DNA of 64,000 nucleotides from Saccharum officinarum (GCA_020631735.1 CM036160.1:2464407-2528406); one strand, 5' to 3'; counted from the first letter of the stretch, positions 47,091 to 58,660 are shown. Notes: generated by a model not told the origin, from the sequence alone. Numbers and translations are program-made.

Positions 47091-47189
47091 TTTTCTTTCT
47101 TCTTTCTCTTTGGGCTTTGCAAGCCTTGTAGCTTGTTCAGTTATTTGTTTGTATTCTTTCTATACATATTAATAAAAAACAAAAAATAG

Positions 47190-48095
47190 GTAGGGACCTT
47201 CCCTGACGATTTCCTCAAAAAAACTGAAGAATAACAAATGTGGAAGTTCATACACCACCACACTCTACAATAGTTAGTATAGTGATTGAACGTAACTAAA
47301 CTGGTAGTTGAACTGTTGAAAAACTGAATTAGATATTATACCAGCTTTATTTACTTAAAAGATCGTAGGTACAGTCAAACCGTTAAAACGAAATAAACCC
47401 TAGACATCGTCTCTACATTGCCACCCCTCACCAAACCTCACACATATTCATTACCTTGGTCGTGTTTTAGATCTTCTTCCTAATGTTCATTAGCTAGTCA
47501 AGTAATTTCTATCTCGTGCAAGCAGTGAGAAACCCATCACTTACCTGACTCCTATACATTCTAAGTGCATATGTTACATTCTATATACAGTCATGACTCC
47601 AAGGTATGAGAGTGAATAAGGACTTAGGCTAACCTAGGTGCATTATATGGGACCTAGTCAAATACTTTAGTATACATGACATGCATAAGTAGTATATATT
47701 CAGTTATGCATTTGCAAAAGGAGAGAAGGCATAGGGGCCTACCTTGGTGCTCGACTTGAGGTTCAATGAACTCAGGTTTGGCAACAAAACTCGGGGTCGT
47801 GCTCAATGGTCCCTCCTCAATTGCTTTGATTTGTATATGAATGCAATGGTGTATAAGGAATCAGGATGCATAAGAAGTTCATTGCTTATGCATGGAGAGA
47901 TAGATTGACTTTAGATACAACATAGACATAAATAGGGACAACAAGAAGCCGATTAAGTTGGCCTGAAGGGTTCCATGTTGATTCTACAAGAACTCACCAA
48001 ATCCTAGTTAAGATGAGTGATAGTATGTCGCCAATATGTTTGTGGAGTTGGTGCGATTATGTTTTACAATTTACACAGTTTAACTTATTTTTGTA
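47190..48095. other. Intergenic sequence, no gene recognised
   Basis: AT-rich sequence with no domain, RNA gene or paired termini that I can support. Confidence 0.5.
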
Positions 48096-48340
48096 CTCCT
48101 CCGTTCCAAATTGTAATTTATTTTAGCTCTACAGTCTGTCTAATTTTAACCAAGTTTATAAAAAAATACATTGACATCTAAAATATTGAACAAGACAGTA
48201 TCAAATATATGTCATGACGCATTACTAAATCTATCTTGATGTTTTAGACATTAGTGTATATATTTTTTATAAATTTAGTTAAAACTAAGACTAGAGAAGT
48301 TTTATTTAGGACAAACCTAGATGGACTAAAACGGAGAGAG
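48096..48340. mobile_element. Stowaway-type (Tc1/mariner) MITE
   Basis: The ends CTCCTCCGTTCCAAATT and, inverted, CTCTCTCCGTTTTAGTCC match the grass Stowaway terminus. TA dinucleotides flank both sides (48094-48095 and 48341-48342). The element is 245 bp long with no coding capacity. Confidence 0.8.
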
Positions 48341-49394
48341 TACGTATTATTAAGTTGGGCTCGTTTTCACCTTATTATTGTTCTACCTGTCTACAAATCG
48401 AGCCTAATTTTCAGCGTAAACGGATTTGATTATGACCGTTGTCTTTTAGTGCCGTTGCAGGTAAATAACTAGATTCCGCATGTTTTTTTTCTTATGAAAA
48501 ACATCGGTAGATGCTCATACGCATGACACATGCACATTTATGTAACACGCACGTTTGCGCTTCACTCCTATCATGTATTTTTTTCTTATGAAAACACGGT
48601 AGATGCTTATCAGATTTTAAACTCGAAATCTTAAATTTTTCAAATGACAGGATGCTGATATGGTATAATTGTATAGTTGTAGTTCTAAATATGATATATA
48701 ACCTTGTTGTTAACGACTTTTCTATCTGAGATCATTTAGAGACCCAAATATTATTTTTTTAAATTCTCAATTTTGAAATTCATTTTTTTCTAAAAAAATC
48801 AAACGACCTTGGAGGCCCAAATATCTGTTTTAGTTTTTAACATTTTAAAATTCAATTTGTTCAAATTTTCAAATGACTTTGGACATTGGCATGATTCTAG
48901 TCTAGACCAAAGTTATAGATCTCAATATGGTCTATAACTTTGTGATTGAAAATCCTTTTATTTGAAATCATTTAGAGGTTCAAATATTTGTTTTAAGTTC
49001 TCTAGTTATTAAAGTTATTTTTTTTTTATTTTTTGTAACAATCTTGGATGGAGAGATGCTCTATACCAAATTTGAGGTGCTTGAATAGATTAAAACTTTA
49101 TTGTTGATTTTTCTTCAATTGAGGTCATTATAGGAGCTTAAAATTTAATAAAAGATGGTGTGACAAAAAAAACTAATTAAACATATTAACTAAACCCACC
49201 AACGAAACCACTATAAACTATTTTATGAGAGTAATTTATTCATTTTTTATGCCTCAATACTTCAACTATAAGTTATGAACTTGCGCACAAACTCATATCA
49301 CACATCATACACTGTACATAAGTTAGGCCTACTACACATTGACCATTGTGGAACTTTAGCGCTTGAGGCTGCAAAGAAAATAGGGATAAACCCC
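48341..49394. other. AT-rich intergenic sequence with internal repeats, no gene
   Basis: Between about 48680 and 49150, phrases such as GAAATCATTTAGAGG and CAAATATTTGTTTTA recur in diverged copies, together with TATAGATCTCAATATGGTCTATAAC-type near-palindromes resembling words of the foldback at 30022. No coding sequence is supported. Confidence 0.45.
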
Positions 49395-49490
49395 GGTGTG
49401 AAACTTGTGTTGTGTCGAGCTCGAACCCAGGCCGTGGGTGCTCCACTGAGCAAGCCCCACCACTGAGCCATCGGCTCGTTCGCTAATTTA
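49395..49490 (-). mobile_element. tRNA-derived SINE-like head
   Basis: On the minus strand TGGCTCAGTGGTGGG (about 49476-49462) fits a Pol III A box and GGTTCGAGCTC (about 49434-49424) fits a B box. They are spaced roughly as in a tRNA. The sequence does not fold into a complete tRNA by eye, so a SINE remnant is more likely than a functional tRNA gene. Confidence 0.5.
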
Positions 49491-50110
49491 TTCAGAAAGT
49501 TAAGGGGTAGGTTCTTTGGTATTTGAGATTGAGGATGTTTTTTTTTAAAAAAAATCAGTGATAGGTTCAGAAAGTTCGCAAGTAAACCACTCATTTATAT
49601 TTAACAAGAAACATACCCCGCGCGTTGCCGCAGAAATTGCTGATGATTTGGAATAAAATTATTTATATAAAGGGATAAACAATTATAAGTTAATGTTAGT
49701 GGATGACGTGACATGTTAATATGGACAATTAAATGCATGTTAGTGGATGATGTGTTTTGCTGACATATAGATTATAATTGCAAATGCTAGTTGCCCATAA
49801 ATGCATTCGATAGTGGACTGATGAGGTGGATAGCTTGCATTTTGAGAGAAATAGCTAGTGGGGAATGCATCCGATAGTGGACTGATAAGGTTGCATGTTG
49901 AGAGAAATAGCTAGCTAGGGTAGGGTTTAGCTTTACATTATATAGATAAGGTGTTGATAAAACACATATAACTCCTCCGCTAACCATAAGTTTGGTTGAT
50001 TTGGGCAAGTGAAATTTTACAATTCGCTGTTTTATGCCACCACTTCAATCATTCGATGACTATGATCTGTACTTGTTTCCCAAAACATCACGCCTAGAAC
50101 AGTGCATGCA
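49491..50110. other. Intergenic region downstream of FMO-4
   Basis: AT-rich sequence containing two diverged copies of ATGCATTCGATAGTGGACTGATGAGGT (49800 and 49865) and GAGAAATAGCTAG. No gene is visible. Confidence 0.5.
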
Positions 50111-51571
50111 TTAAGTCTGTGTCGCCGTATCGGTGGTTGTGGCTCGCTCTGGTACGCCGTCGTCTTCATCTTGGCCGACCTCCTTGTCTTGTGGTGTCCA
50201 AGGCAACCAGCCCTCCGAGCGCAGGCCCTCCAGGACAAGGTCGCTGTCGTCGTGGTAGCTGTCACGGTAGGTCTCCATGTCGTCGTCCCTCATGCGTGCG
50301 ACAGCCGACCACAGGAGGTCCCTCTTCCACTCCGGTATCCGCGGGAAGCCGCAGTGCTTCTCCCCGAACTCGTCGCAGTACTCGAAGTCGAAGAAGATGG
50401 CATGCGAGAGGCGCCTGGGCACGCCGGCCATCTCCCTGGCGCGGTGGTACTCCTCGGCGGAGCGCAGCATCTCCTCCGCCGACGGCAGCGGCCTCCGGCC
50501 GGACAGCACCTGCGCCACCCACCTCGCCTGCGCCTCGTAGAACAACGGCACCAGCACCAGCCTGGGCAACCCCACGAAGGAGAGCGACGGCGCCAGCGCC
50601 GGCGGGAAGGTGTGCTCGAACAGCGGGCCGACGCGGTCGTCGTCGACGGTGACCAGCGCTCCCGTGTTCAGGAACGGGAACGAGAATCGGTACCCAGTTC
50701 AGTAGATGATGGAGTCGGCGACGACACACGAGCCGTCGTCGAACATTACCTGTCCATGCTCGCAAAGGCACTCGATCTGGAGGTGCAGGTGCAGGTTGTG
50801 GTGCCTGGACACAGCCTTGGCCACGCCGGGAGTGATGCCCTCCATGGACTTGACGCTGACGTGCACCTCCCTCGCCACCCTGGAGAGCTCCAGCGCGATG
50901 TCCTTGCCGCTCTCATGGAAGCCCACGACCACCACCACCTCGCCGTGGAAGGAGTCGGGGACCCGGTACGAGTGGGAGTGCAGCTGCCTCCTGCTCCACT
51001 TGTCCATGCCGTTGATGGTTGGGAGCCTTGGCTGGGTGTACTGGCCGACGGCGCCGACGACGGCGTCGAACACCTCCGTGGTGACCACCTCGCCCTCGAA
51101 GTCACCATGCATGGAGTTGGCGTTGGCGCACCTCACTGTCCAGAGATTCGCGCCGGCGTCAGTGGCGCGCGGCGGCGCCAGGCCGACGTGCAGGACCTTG
51201 GTGTTGAGCCTGACGACGTCCATAAGCCCGAACGCGTCGCGGAAGTCCCTAATGTACCTCAGGAACTCGTCGTGCCCCGGGTACCGCCGGGCGTCGCCGG
51301 TGCCGTCGTTGCTGGGGAAGAAGGGGAAGTCAGAGAAGGCCGTGAGCTCCCTCGGGCTGATTAGCCGGACGGAGGCATACATGCTGCTGTTCGCGCCGGC
51401 CGCGCCGAGGGGGTCGCCGGCGTCCGTCCTCGGGTCGTACAGCCACTGCCCGCCGACCCCGCTGCTCTGCTCCATGACCGTCACGTCGTGGCCCTCCCGG
51501 AGCAGCTCGCGGGCAGACGCCAGCCCCGACACGCCGGCGCCGACGACGCACACCTTCTTGGATGACACCAT
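50111..51571 (-). pseudogene. FMO-4: intronless flavin-containing monooxygenase with one internal TGA
   Basis: From the ATG at 51571 (MVSSKKVCVVGAGVSG, aligned with the other copies) a continuous frame reaches 50111, 486 codons. It has the FAD GAGVSG motif, the HSHSYR segment and an NADPH motif GFHESG. The sequence is continuous at all three intron positions of FMO-2 (for example ATCAACGGCATGGACAAG). Codon 291 (50701-50699) is TGA where the others have the Cys of the CTGY motif. The frame stays open on both sides. The C-terminus is longer than in FMO-2 and acidic. An in-frame upstream ATG at 51637 exists but lacks homology. It is probably a pseudogene. A base-call error at the TGA would make it intact. 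Confidence 0.85.
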
Positions 51572-51737
51572 CTGGCCTCGCCGCCGGTCTTCTCTCCTCC
51601 AACTGAAGTGAAGGAAAAATGGATGAAACCATTTCATGAATCACGGAAAACCAAGTGCGCGCGGTTGGAACAAATTTTATCGTTGAGCCAAAGGCACTTG
51701 AATTATTTCCCTTTTTCTGATGTGTTTCGGTTGCAGT

Positions 51738-51837
51738 NNNNNNNNNNNNNNNNNNNNNNNNNNNNNNNNNNNNNNNNNNNNNNNNNNNNNNNNNNNNNNN
51801 NNNNNNNNNNNNNNNNNNNNNNNNNNNNNNNNNNNNN
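51738..51837. other. Assembly gap (100 N)
   Basis: A run of exactly 100 N, about 170 bp upstream of the FMO-4 start codon. The true length is unknown, so the promoter of FMO-4 and the join to the right part of the window are unverified. Confidence 1.
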
Positions 51838-53063
51838 AAGACACGACCAATCGATCGTCCATCCCGCCGGATCCGGCCGGCAAGTAGCAAGAGTCGGCAT
51901 ACACAAAAGAAAAAAAAAAATGTTCCCTTTTGCTGTTCTGCAGTGAAGTGCGATTAAAAAAAAAAAGATACCACTAGAGAAGAATGGACAGGTGAGTGAA
52001 CTCAACGGGATCCGGGCCTAACACTTACCTAACAGTACTGTCCATCTATCATCTGGCTTCCTATGTATGCAGATGCATGCACTGCACCATTTGCACTAAT
52101 ATCCTGTTCTAACATCATTTTTTTATATGACTAGCTAGGGAAGGAGTATACCATTTATTTGTATCAAAAAATTCTTGATTATTTTTAGATCAAAGACTCA
52201 GCCTTACGACGAACCAATTTCTTGATTATTTGTTTGTACATATATATTATAAGTTCCCTTGATTGATTCCCTTTTGTACTGATACTTATATTATATATCA
52301 TTGTATCATCCGTATGTAGATGCAATCTATGTGACGTTCGTGGTGGCCAAATGCAAGCTTATGTCCTATCCTTTTCAGTTCATGTCATCGATAGATAGAT
52401 GATGGAGATTGACAAAATAAAATATATGTGTGTGAAAAGTTAGTGAATTGTATATGAGCATTCTTTTTTTTGTCTATAACTCTATCCAGAGAGTTAAATT
52501 GTCAATTTAGCTTAGAGGTCGATAAATTTGAAACTGCACACATGAAAAGAATCTACTTATACCACCCTAACTTATTTTTTACATCAAGTTCTTTCAATTC
52601 CGTACATATTCATAAGGGGGCATTTCACAACCTTATATTATAGCATTTAATGAGCAATATCTTGTGCGACCTAACATCATGGTGATGTCAAAAGTATAGT
52701 TTTTTTAATCATAGTACAGACGCAGAGACTCATCCTTATGAACACGCATACACCGCCCTACACGTCTGAGCACCTATAAAGACTGAGTCAGCGGATCTTG
52801 ATATTGACGAAGTCATGATAAGCGCCTCAATGTCAGCAAGCACGTCACTTGCCACTGATGAAAGAACAACACTGTTAAATTCTGGAATAAATTTAGAAAA
52901 ATACGAGCACTGACAAATCAAAGACTTAAAGTTGGGTAGACAAATTCCACAATAAAAAAACCCAACAAGCCGAGCTATGCTCAACTCGAGTATAGTTGAT
53001 TTATGCATATACTAATAACTTGCATTGTAATCTAAAAACAGAAATTAAAACACATTTTAGTAC
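51838..53063. other. Intergenic sequence with an interspersed-repeat fragment, no gene
   Basis: AT-rich sequence. The part 52700-52960 (ATGAACACGCATACACCGCC..., AGCACCTATAAAGACTGAGTC...) resembles a very common grass interspersed repeat that I know only from memory, so I do not name it. No gene is visible. Confidence 0.5.
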
Positions 53064-55981
53064 TGTGACACCCTAAATTTTTGTATTATTTAAAAATAGA
53101 TAAATTGATTTAAAAATGAATTTGTTGTGCATTCAAATTTAGGGAATAATAAATTTTTGGGAAATTAAAATCAATCATAAGGTTAGAAAATGTTCATGCA
53201 TGCATGCTGTTGCACAAGTATTTTTGTGATGAGTGGTTTTGATAAATTTTTGAAAGGATTTGAAAATCATTTGGAAATGTGATTTGAAAATTAAATTTGA
53301 AAAAGGAAAACAAATTCTTTTCCCGCCTTCACTTTTCCTCGGATTCGGCCTGCTAACCCAATTCCCGGGCGGCCCATCCCTTCCTCCCCGCGCTCCTTCT
53401 CTGGGCCGCAGCCCAGCCCAGCCGGCGGCCGTTGCCGCGCCGCGCTCCTCTCCCGCGGTCGCTGACCGCCCGGGCCCAGCTGTCGGCGCCTTCCTCTACC
53501 TCCAACCGTCTTCCCCGCTCAAATCGCCGGTCAAGCCGCGCACCAAGCCGCCCGCGCCCACGTCTCCGCATCGTGGGAGCGCCTCCACGCCCCGCGCCTG
53601 CCCTTTAAAGGGGAGCGCAATCCCGCCTCCGTCCTTTTTCCCCCACTCCAACTTCCTTTCCCTCGTGTTCACGTGGTCGCAACCAAAGCAAGGTCGCCGG
53701 AGTCGCCGTCCGCTCCTCCGCATCGCCATCGACTTCGAGTCGCCTCGTCTTCGTTTTGCCGCTCGGTGAGCACCCCGCGTTCCCCTCTATCTCCCCATGC
53801 TTTATCTTCTCCAATCGTGGCCTCTAGGGCCAGTTTCGCGAGCTCCGGCGAGCTCTCCCACTGCCGGCCATGGTGAGCGCCGTGCGGGACTTTCCCCGGC
53901 CGCGCAAATGGCTCGGGCAAGGTCGCCATCATCTCCGCGTCACCCAGTGCTCTCGGTTCGTTGAACCGTCGCCCGTAGGCCCTGTTTCCTGTGCTCCGGC
54001 GAGCATCTCGCCGTCGGACATGGCAGCGCCGCCGCGGTCGCTACTGTTCCCGGCCGGCTGCTCCTTCTCTCACTCTCCCATCCTTTCCCAGCCGTCGATC
54101 TTGAGATCTACGCTCGGGATTAGAACATACCCCTTCGCGGGTCCAAATTCTAAAAGAGCCCCTCAGTTTCTGGAAGGATTAACCCGCCGTCCTTGGCGTA
54201 TTCCCGAAAGACGCATTCTCTTTTTGAAGACGTAATTCCTTCGGTTTAAATGAAAAATACGCTTTCAGATTAATTACAGAATTGCCACTGTAGTAAAACG
54301 TTTATAAAATCGTCGTCTTAGCTCCGATTTGACCCGTTCAACTTGCGTTAGTTTCATAATTTCATAATCTATGCAATAGTGCTACTGTTAGACCTGTTAA
54401 GAGCTTTTGAATTTCTCAAATAAATCTAGTTAATAGCTAGCTTTTGGAACAGTAAATATCTCGTAACTTGTGCGTCGTAACTCCGTTTTTCGTGCTTTTC
54501 GCGTCATTGTGATCGTAGCGAGGTGTAGATGATTTTGATAAACATTTTATTCAGATTTATTTATTGTTGGTGTACTGTTCTAATAGTAGCTATGTTTTGC
54601 TTGTATGTCTGCTCCGAATTGCGTGTTGTACTTCGTGTCGTTCGAGTTCAGACGGTGAGGAGTACGTCGGAAATCCGGACGCGTGCGAGGAGCAGCAGGA
54701 CCAGCAGCAGTTCGTGAACCAAGGCAAGTATAGCATGGGCCTACCTTGTTGTCCTATTCATTATATAACATACTCATTATGCATGTGTCTAATATTGCTC
54801 GACTATAAGGATTTCCTAGCAAATCGATGACTTGTACCTTGATTCCTATGAGGATTATTTGCATATGGGTAGAATGCTAGTGCTCTAATTAAACATGATC
54901 TACACTATGACTAATGGAATCAACGGATAAACATGATGATAATGGTGGAACTATAGGGTGATGGTGCAAATGATGTTGATCATGTTGCCCTAAACTCTCC
55001 GTAAGGACTTGTCTGTAGGGCAAAAGCTGGGACATACAGTGCAACCGTGAGAGTCATATGGCTCTGACTTTAGCTCAGTATTAGGATCTTTTCTAGCTTG
55101 TTAGAGGTTACCCGAAAGGGCGCAAGAGGGGCTTGCCACTTTGGGTATAGAACTGCCTCTGTTCTGATGTGTATAGCCTGCGGGAATTGTGCCATCGAAA
55201 GGGGGGTTCTCTATATCTGCCTGCCGAGGAAACCTCGCGGCCCTAACTGGTTAGAAGAGGCCTATGGAAGGCTTCATAGTGTACCCTGCCTGCTCACCTT
55301 GGGAGTGTTAGGGGGTCGACGGGCCCCGGGCATACGGGTAACACGACTCACGGGTAAAGATGCACAACCTCTGCAGAGTGTTAAAACTGTTATAACAGCC
55401 GTGCTCACGGACACGAGCGGCCCGGAAAACTCACAGAATAAATGGTTACTTGATATGTGGATGAACTATGATGATGATGATGAGATCACACTGTTGCTTT
55501 CTCTTCTTAATTCTAGTAGTGGATCATGTGGGTTAAATGGGAGCTTGAACATAACTTAATAATGATTAATAATGAAATGTTGATCTACTAAAAGTGCTAA
55601 TTGCAGTCAACCGTGTCTATCCTTTTTGAGCCTCATGAATCCTCATACTATACTTGCGGAGTACAAATGTACTCACACTTGTTGCTATATTGTTTTTGGA
55701 TAAAAATCCCAGATGGGTAACAGATGACAGTTTCTACGAGGACTTCCCGGAAGATTTCTAGGTTTGGGTCAACCAGTCGTCCTTCCCTGTGGATCAGACA
55801 CTACGCCTGAGAGTAGCTATTTATTTTTCCGCTTGTTATGTAAGAACTACGTGATGTAATAACGTTATGTATGTACATGGTGATGATACTTTTGTTAATT
55901 TGTCAGCTTATGTGTGCGACTATTCCTGGGGCGCACATAAGATGTATGCACTCTATATTGTCCTTTAATTGGAGTGTGACA
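53064..55981 (+). repeat. 5' LTR (2918 bp)
   Basis: It runs from TGTGACACCC to GGAGTGTGACA, with TG...CA ends, immediately before the primer-binding site. A TATA-like CCCTTTAAAG lies at 53601-53610 in the GC-rich part, and a strong splice-donor-like CTCG|GTGAGC lies at 53762-53771. Open frames inside it have no recognisable domains. Confidence 0.95.
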
Positions 55982-55984
55982 AAT

Positions 55985-55996
55985 TGGTATCAGAGC
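55985..55996 (+). promoter_or_regulatory. Primer-binding site complementary to initiator tRNA-Met
   Basis: TGGTATCAGAGC starts three bases after the LTR end and is complementary to the 3' end of plant initiator tRNA-Met, the usual primer of Ty3/gypsy elements. Confidence 0.92.
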
Positions 55997-56169
55997 TGTG
56001 TCGACTGTAGGACGCAAACCTAGATAGAAATGGTCGTTTCTAGGAGTTTGACTTTATTTATTTACTTGCTACTATCTCCATCTTGATATTTTATTAAAAT
56101 TTTATGCTCTATTTCTTATTCTATTGCATAAAATATTGACTCTGATAATATTTTATATCAAAACTATAG

Positions 56170-57078
56170 ATGCCTCGCCTCAGTGCCGCTGCCTACGTCG
56201 CCCAGTTCGTTCCAGCAGCACCTGCTCCACCAGCACCACCAGCAGTACCACCAGTGGAGCCAGAGGTCGCCCACATCACTGACGAGGAAGAGGAAGAACC
56301 CATGGAGGAGGAGGCATTTTCAGTTGCTGCATCTGATGGACCTGTTTCGACCCCCGTGGCTGCACCCATCCCACCTGTGGATGCGCCAGTCCCCGCTGCT
56401 ACACCTCCACCAGCTTCCCAGGCCGCTTCTGCACCAACACCAGTGCCCACCCCAGCTGCATCAGAGGAGCCAGAAGAGATAGGCTGGACCACCAGGAACA
56501 AGTTTAAGGAAGCTCCCGAAGATGCCCATTACCACAACCTCCTCACCACCATGCTAGCTGAGTACTATCCAGAGTTTGCTGCTTCTGTGAAGTACTACTG
56601 TGCGAAGCACACACATCCAGTGGAGGCGACGTACTGGAAGACCAATGTGATCATCACCGCCTGGAACAACACCGACCAATCTCAGGATGTTGTGACCACC
56701 CATAGCCACCGAGCCAGGCGTGCCAGTGCCTATGACAGCATGGAAGATGCTGCGCAGGCGGCGTACCTGCATTACCATGGTCGGCGTTTTGAGGACATGC
56801 AGAATGATCGCTACCGGTATCTTCCACGCTACGACTCAAGGGAGAAGACATGGGCAGTGTTGGCTCCTCCAGCTTCTGATCCCACCTTGGACACCACAGT
56901 GAGGCACCTCAGCGCCATGCAGGAGGTCAACGAAGCACTCAGGGAAGAGCTTCGTGCAGCGCAAAAATCTGAAAAACGCCTTCAGAACCAGATAGATGAG
57001 ATGGCCGTTCAGCTAGGACAGCCTACCATTTACAAGAAGAAGGCCAGGGTGTTCACCATGGTGGATCGCGCTCCTTAG
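56170..57078 (+). CDS. Extra ORF upstream of gag in the chromovirus
   Basis: A 302-residue open frame lies in sense between the PBS and gag. Residues 1-100 are Pro/Ala-rich with an acidic patch (EEEEEPMEEE). Residues 100-230 form a compact region with TRNKFKEAPEDAHYHN, ATYWKTNVIITAWNN and HGRRFEDMQNDRYRYLPRYD. Residues 235-285 look like a coiled coil (EVNEALREELRAAQKSEKRLQNQI). There are no zinc knuckle, protease or envelope-like membrane segments. The ATG is directly preceded by TATAG, a possible splice acceptor. Similar accessory ORFs are known upstream of gag in Tat/Ogre elements, but I do not know a function for this one. It is fully open, unlike gag-pol, which has frameshifts. Confidence 0.75.
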   Translation: MPRLSAAAYVAQFVPAAPAPPAPPAVPPVEPEVAHITDEEEEEPMEEEAFSVAASDGPVSTPVAAPIPPVDAPVPAATPPPASQAASAPTPVPTPAASEEPEEIGWTTRNKFKEAPEDAHYHNLLTTMLAEYYPEFAASVKYYCAKHTHPVEATYWKTNVIITAWNNTDQSQDVVTTHSHRARRASAYDSMEDAAQAAYLHYHGRRFEDMQNDRYRYLPRYDSREKTWAVLAPPASDPTLDTTVRHLSAMQEVNEALREELRAAQKSEKRLQNQIDEMAVQLGQPTIYKKKARVFTMVDRAP

Positions 57079-57766
57079 ATACTTGCAGCCCCGTCATAAT
57101 GAATGCGTTCTAGATCGAAAGTCGTGTCAAGTTTATGTGTGTTGTGAACTTTTAATTGTCTTGTTGGTTGTGATGATGAACTTGAATGATTTGGAGTTTG
57201 TGTGATTGCAGGAACAGTGTGGGCTTGTCCACATGTTCTTTTTATCAAAACCTTAAGTTAGTGTTTGTTTAACTTAGTTGGGGTTTAAAATTCTGCTTTA
57301 CTGCTGTGCTGTTTCTCAGAGCAGTCTGCAATGTTTGTCTCATATCTCTAAATCTCTACGTCCAAAAATTATGAAATTTTTGTGGAAAGAACTAGACTTG
57401 TGTACCTTTCATTTCCCACTGGAATCACCTCATTATCAATTCTGGTTTGAGAGATATGCCTGCTACAACCTGGCAAGTTTGTGCAGTCTGTAACCTAGAA
57501 CAGAAATTGTTTAGCTCAGTTTTTGATGATGTTGCCGTCCGTATCAGTGAAAAAGTTCTATACAAAAGTTGTAGCAGACTCTTTAAGCTTTCCAACGATG
57601 TATGCCACGCATATTTTGGATTTCTGGAACTTGAGTTACACTCCAGTTTTCGGTCTGCTGTTGTAGACACTCGTCCAGAAATTTTCAGTTATGTTATTTA
57701 CCTTTTGTAAATAATTTATAAATTTTTGGGAGATCTCTAAAAGTTTGCACATTTGATTGGAAACAG
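57079..57766 (+). other. Non-coding spacer between the extra ORF and gag
   Basis: 688 bp, T-rich, with stops in all frames. It ends with TTTGATTGGAAACAG directly before the gag ATG, which has the form of a 3' splice site, so gag may be translated from a spliced RNA that skips the extra ORF. Confidence 0.55.
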
Positions 57767-58660
57767 ATGGCCGCCAGAGGAGGACGTGGCAGAGGCCGTG
57801 GCCGTGGTCGTGGACACGGAGCTTTGGTGGATCCACCTCCGCCACCGCCGGTGACCATTGAGCAGCTGATGGCCATGCAAGCGCAGCTCATGCAGACAGT
57901 GATGGACCGTCTCGGTGAGCAACCCGCAGGAGCACCCCCACCTGTGCAGGTCCGTGACAAGCGTGGTGAGTTTCTGAAAGGACGCCCACCTGTGTTCACA
58001 CATGCCTCTGAACCTATGGAGGCGGATGACTGGCTGAGAGCTGTGGAAAAGCAGCTAAACATTGCACAGTGCAACGACTTGGAGAAAGTCTTGTACGCCT
58101 CAGGCCAACTCCAAGGAGCTGCTCAGGATTGGTGGGAGTCATTCCAGTATGGACGTCCAGAGAATGCTCCAGAGATCACATGGAAAGAGTTCACGGAGAG
58201 CTTTAGGTCCTATCACATCCCTGAGGGACTTATTGAACTGAAGCAAGAGAAGTTCCGGGCTCTCAAGCAAGGGTCCATGTCTGTGGCGGAATACCGCGAC
58301 AAGTTTGCACAATTGTCGCGATATGCCCCGGCTGAAGTGGCTAGGGATTCTGACAAACAGCGCCGTTTTCTGAAGGGGCTGTATGATGGACTCCAGCTGC
58401 AACTGATGTCCAACAAATATGCCAGTTTCCAAGAGTTGGTGGACCGTGCCATTGTAATTGATAACAAGCGTAAGGAAATGGACCTCAAAAAGAGGAAGCT
58501 CCAGGGACAGGCGTCGGGTAGCAACACTCGCCCGCGAGCTTTCCCGCAGCAGGGTTTTCAGCAGAGGAACCAAGGGCCACCCAACCAATGGAACAAAGGC
58601 CAGTACCCCCAGAGGAACCAGTACCAGCAGCGCCCCAGTACCCACCGCAGTTGGGTAATC
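57767..58660 (+). pseudogene. gag: gag, N-terminal part (capsid region), frame broken near its 3' end
   Basis: It starts at the ATG at 57767 with an Arg/Gly-rich segment. The retrotransposon gag domain follows (about residues 75-215, with ADDWLRAVEKQLN, AAQDWWESF, SMSVAEYRDKFAQLSRYAP and FLKGLYDGLQ), then a basic Gln/Pro-rich region. Around 58630-58640, in a C-run, the reading passes to the next frame, where the CCHC knuckle lies. One base is missing relative to a continuous frame. Gag forms the virus-like particle and packages element RNA. Confidence 0.85.

Larger units (their letters stand above)
40590..47188 (+). mobile_element. Near full-length L1-type LINE, decayed
   Basis: The order along the plus strand is a GC-rich 5' leader, ORF1 with two CCHC knuckles, ORF2 with endonuclease, reverse transcriptase and zf-RVT, and an A-rich 3' end (ATTAATAAAAAACAAAAAATAG, 47168-47189). 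Many stops and frameshifts are present. The 5' border is estimated from the start of the leader and no target duplication was identified. Confidence 0.85.

Noticed and set aside
49395..49490. Functional tRNA gene
   Set aside because: A and B boxes are present, but I cannot fold an acceptor stem and anticodon arm, so a SINE remnant is preferred.
50102..51364. 420-codon frame antisense to FMO-4
   Set aside because: It mirrors the FMO coding strand. High GC at third positions removes antisense stops. Similar antisense frames occur opposite FMO-2 and FMO-3.
51608..51946. Frames running through the N gap
   Set aside because: They contain undetermined sequence and cannot be evaluated.
53260..53769. 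169-codon frame in the 5' LTR, repeated at 62479-62988
   Set aside because: It lies in the GC-rich part of the LTR, diverges by frameshift between the two LTRs, and has no domain.
55098..55559. 153-codon frame late in the 5' LTR
   Set aside because: LTR sequence of the usual non-coding type, with no domain and no start context.
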